Source: Alphaproteobacteria bacterium MarineAlpha10_Bin3
GTDB lineage: Bacteria; Pseudomonadota; Alphaproteobacteria; UBA8366; GCA-2717185
Assembly: GCA_002937525.1 (NCBI GenBank)
Contig: PTKA01000089.1
Coordinates: 1-6,384 of the forward strand
Length of the DNA: 6,384 bases
Direction: 5' to 3'
In this document: piece after piece, positions 5,593-6,384 of the stretch
Numbering within the stretch: the stretch's first letter is position 1
Layout of the letters: every line of letters starts with the position of its first letter
Made by a program: the position numbers and the translations under genes
The notes under the pieces: model-generated
Database searches by the model: none
The model's input: only the letters and a program-made list of their open reading frames with translations
What the model was told of the DNA's origin: nothing

Positions 5593-6182
5593 TGATGCGC
5601 GCCGCCTCGCTGCTCGCGGTCTTGCTATTGGCCGTTGGCTGTTATCTGCCGATGAATTTCCAGGCCGATCTGAACATCGACAAGAGCGGCAAATTCGCCT
5701 TCCGCTACAGGGGCGACATCCTTGCCGTGACGCTGATGCGCAAGATCAGTTTCGGCAAGGTCAAGGGCACCGATATCGCCAAGCAGGCGGCAATCTACAA
5801 ACGCGATCTGGGCCGCGATTCCGGGTTCAAGAAGATCGAACATATCAACAATGCCCTGTTCCGCGTCGAATTCGACCGGCAGGGCGACATCCGCTACGAA
5901 AAGACCTTCAGCTTCGTGCGCTCGAACGCGCTGTTTCTGGCGCTCAAACGCAACAAGGACGGCACCGTCGAGGTGTTCGGCGACCGCCCGCCCAAACGCC
6001 TCGCCGATGCGCTGATCGAACGCGGCGTGGACGTGCGCGGCACGTTCCGGGTGTGGACCAACGCCAATGTGGTCGGCCACAACGCGCCGCAAGCCCGCGA
6101 GGGCGGCCCGCAGCCGGTCTATCAATGGGTCGTCAAATCGTTGCGCGACCCGCCGCCCAAGCTGGTCCTGCAATTACAATAA
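5589..6182 (+). CDS. Small predicted lipoprotein of unknown function
   Basis: A 197-residue protein starting at the first of three consecutive ATG codons; the first overlaps the stop of the alpha-type gene as ATGA. The N terminus has R4, a hydrophobic stretch (residues 5-16) and LLAVGC ending at C18, a plausible lipobox. The mature protein would thus be lipid-anchored at C18, and an early Asp does not directly follow the Cys, so outer-membrane sorting is possible. The rest is beta-rich. A strand-like ADLNIDKSGKFAFRYRGDI segment is seen at 26-44, and the C-terminal part has a G-x-F-x-V / HNAP / YQW / PPPKLVL pattern (151-194), loosely like LppM-type lipoproteins. I do not recognise a named family. 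Its tight coupling to a cytoplasmic metalloenzyme is odd, and it takes the place where hydratase activator genes usually lie. No Shine-Dalgarno sequence is visible, so expression probably depends on coupling. Confidence 0.8.
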   Translation: MMMRAASLLAVLLLAVGCYLPMNFQADLNIDKSGKFAFRYRGDILAVTLMRKISFGKVKGTDIAKQAAIYKRDLGRDSGFKKIEHINNALFRVEFDRQGDIRYEKTFSFVRSNALFLALKRNKDGTVEVFGDRPPKRLADALIERGVDVRGTFRVWTNANVVGHNAPQAREGGPQPVYQWVVKSLRDPPPKLVLQLQ

Positions 6183-6201
6183 TCCGGTATTTTCGTGTCT
6201 A

Positions 6202-6228
6202 GAGCATGTTCCGATCGGGTTGAATCGG
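6202..6228. repeat. Candidate IS terminal repeat with an internal CCGAT/ATCGG dyad
   Basis: The sequence just inside the CTAG site contains CCGAT (6211-6215) and its complement ATCGG (6224-6228), with an 8-base spacer. It resembles dispersed GAGCATG-type sequences that I recall from alphaproteobacterial intergenic regions and IS630 ends. It could be the terminal inverted repeat or a transposase binding site. Only one copy lies in the window, so repetition cannot be shown here. Confidence 0.4.
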
Positions 6229-6304
6229 CGAGTTTATATTTAGGGGATTCCCATATTTAGTGGTTTAGGCGATAATTATAGGCACCCCTTGTAAGGAGAA
6301 GCCA

Positions 6305-6384
6305 ATGCCGAAGCCACTTTCACAGGATTTACGGCACCGCATTGTTGCCGCTGTCGAGGCCGGAGGGGGCATGCGCGCCGTGGC
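6305..6384 (+). CDS. IS630-family transposase, first 26 codons (partial)
   Basis: The N terminus reads MPKPLSQDLRHRIVAAVEAG, then GGMRAV at the window edge. M-x-x-x-x-S-x-D-L-R-x-R-I/V-V is the typical opening of IS630-type transposases and begins their helix-turn-helix domain. AAGGAG at 6293-6298, six bases before the ATG, supports this start. The catalytic DDE domain is beyond the window, so it cannot be said whether the gene is intact or interrupted. Confidence 0.8.
   Translation, partial: MPKPLSQDLRHRIVAAVEAGGGMRAV

Larger units (their letters stand above)
6202..6384 (+). mobile_element. Left part of an IS630-family insertion sequence (continues beyond the window)
   Basis: The sequence changes from GC-rich coding DNA to an AT-richer leader (about 6231-6290) followed by an IS630-type transposase start. 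The putative left boundary is inferred: CTAG at 6199-6202 is the preferred IS630 target, with duplication of the central TA, so the element would begin at G6202, directly after TA at 6200-6201. The right end and its inverted repeat are outside the window, so the exact boundary is unproven. Insertion is 17 bp past the lipoprotein stop and does not break that gene. Confidence 0.6.

Noticed and set aside
5432..6202. A 256-codon plus-strand frame spanning the end of the alpha-type gene and the lipoprotein gene
   Set aside because: It is Arg-rich and without motifs, and both overlapping genes have clear family or signal-peptide evidence in other frames.

Overview
The window is GC-rich and densely coded, with the strong third-position G/C bias that produces long antisense shadow frames. 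Gene content suggests an alphaproteobacterium, probably Rhodospirillales-like. The main pointers are a DEAD-box helicase of a type I recognise from that group, the mix of YbiC-type dehydrogenases with GST-family proteins, and an IS630-type element. The taxonomic placement is an inference.

Left part (1-1342, minus strand): the first 272 codons of a DEAD-box RNA helicase, cut by the window edge, preceded on the same strand by a complete YaiI/YqxD-family (UPF0178) gene. A 119-bp divergent gap (1343-1461) separates these housekeeping-type genes from the rest.

Centre and right (1462-6182, plus strand): seven genes that look like one operon. In order: two paralogous Ldh2/YbiC-type NAD(P)-dependent 2-hydroxyacid dehydrogenases, a glutathione S-transferase-family protein, three small genes that together make a nitrile hydratase/thiocyanate hydrolase-type metalloenzyme, and a small lipoprotein. 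Four junctions are 4-bp ATGA stop/start overlaps; the other two gaps are 21 and 57 bp, and each has a good Shine-Dalgarno sequence.

The most interesting part is 4332-5592. The usual single nitrile hydratase beta subunit is split into an N-terminal-half protein and a C-terminal-half (SH3-like) protein, followed by the alpha-type catalytic subunit with the cobalt-type CTLCSC claw. This matches the gene order of thiocyanate hydrolase (scnB-scnA-scnC), and several residues lean that way too: CYPR instead of CYPW, TRDC near the C terminus, DLWPxY in the SH3 half and a His-rich N terminus. The substrate (nitrile, thiocyanate or another C-N compound) cannot be fixed from sequence. A lipoprotein gene sits where a metallochaperone gene would normally be expected.

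Right edge (about 6200-6384): an AT-richer leader and the first 26 codons of an IS630-family transposase. The putative left end abuts a CTAG target site just behind the operon.
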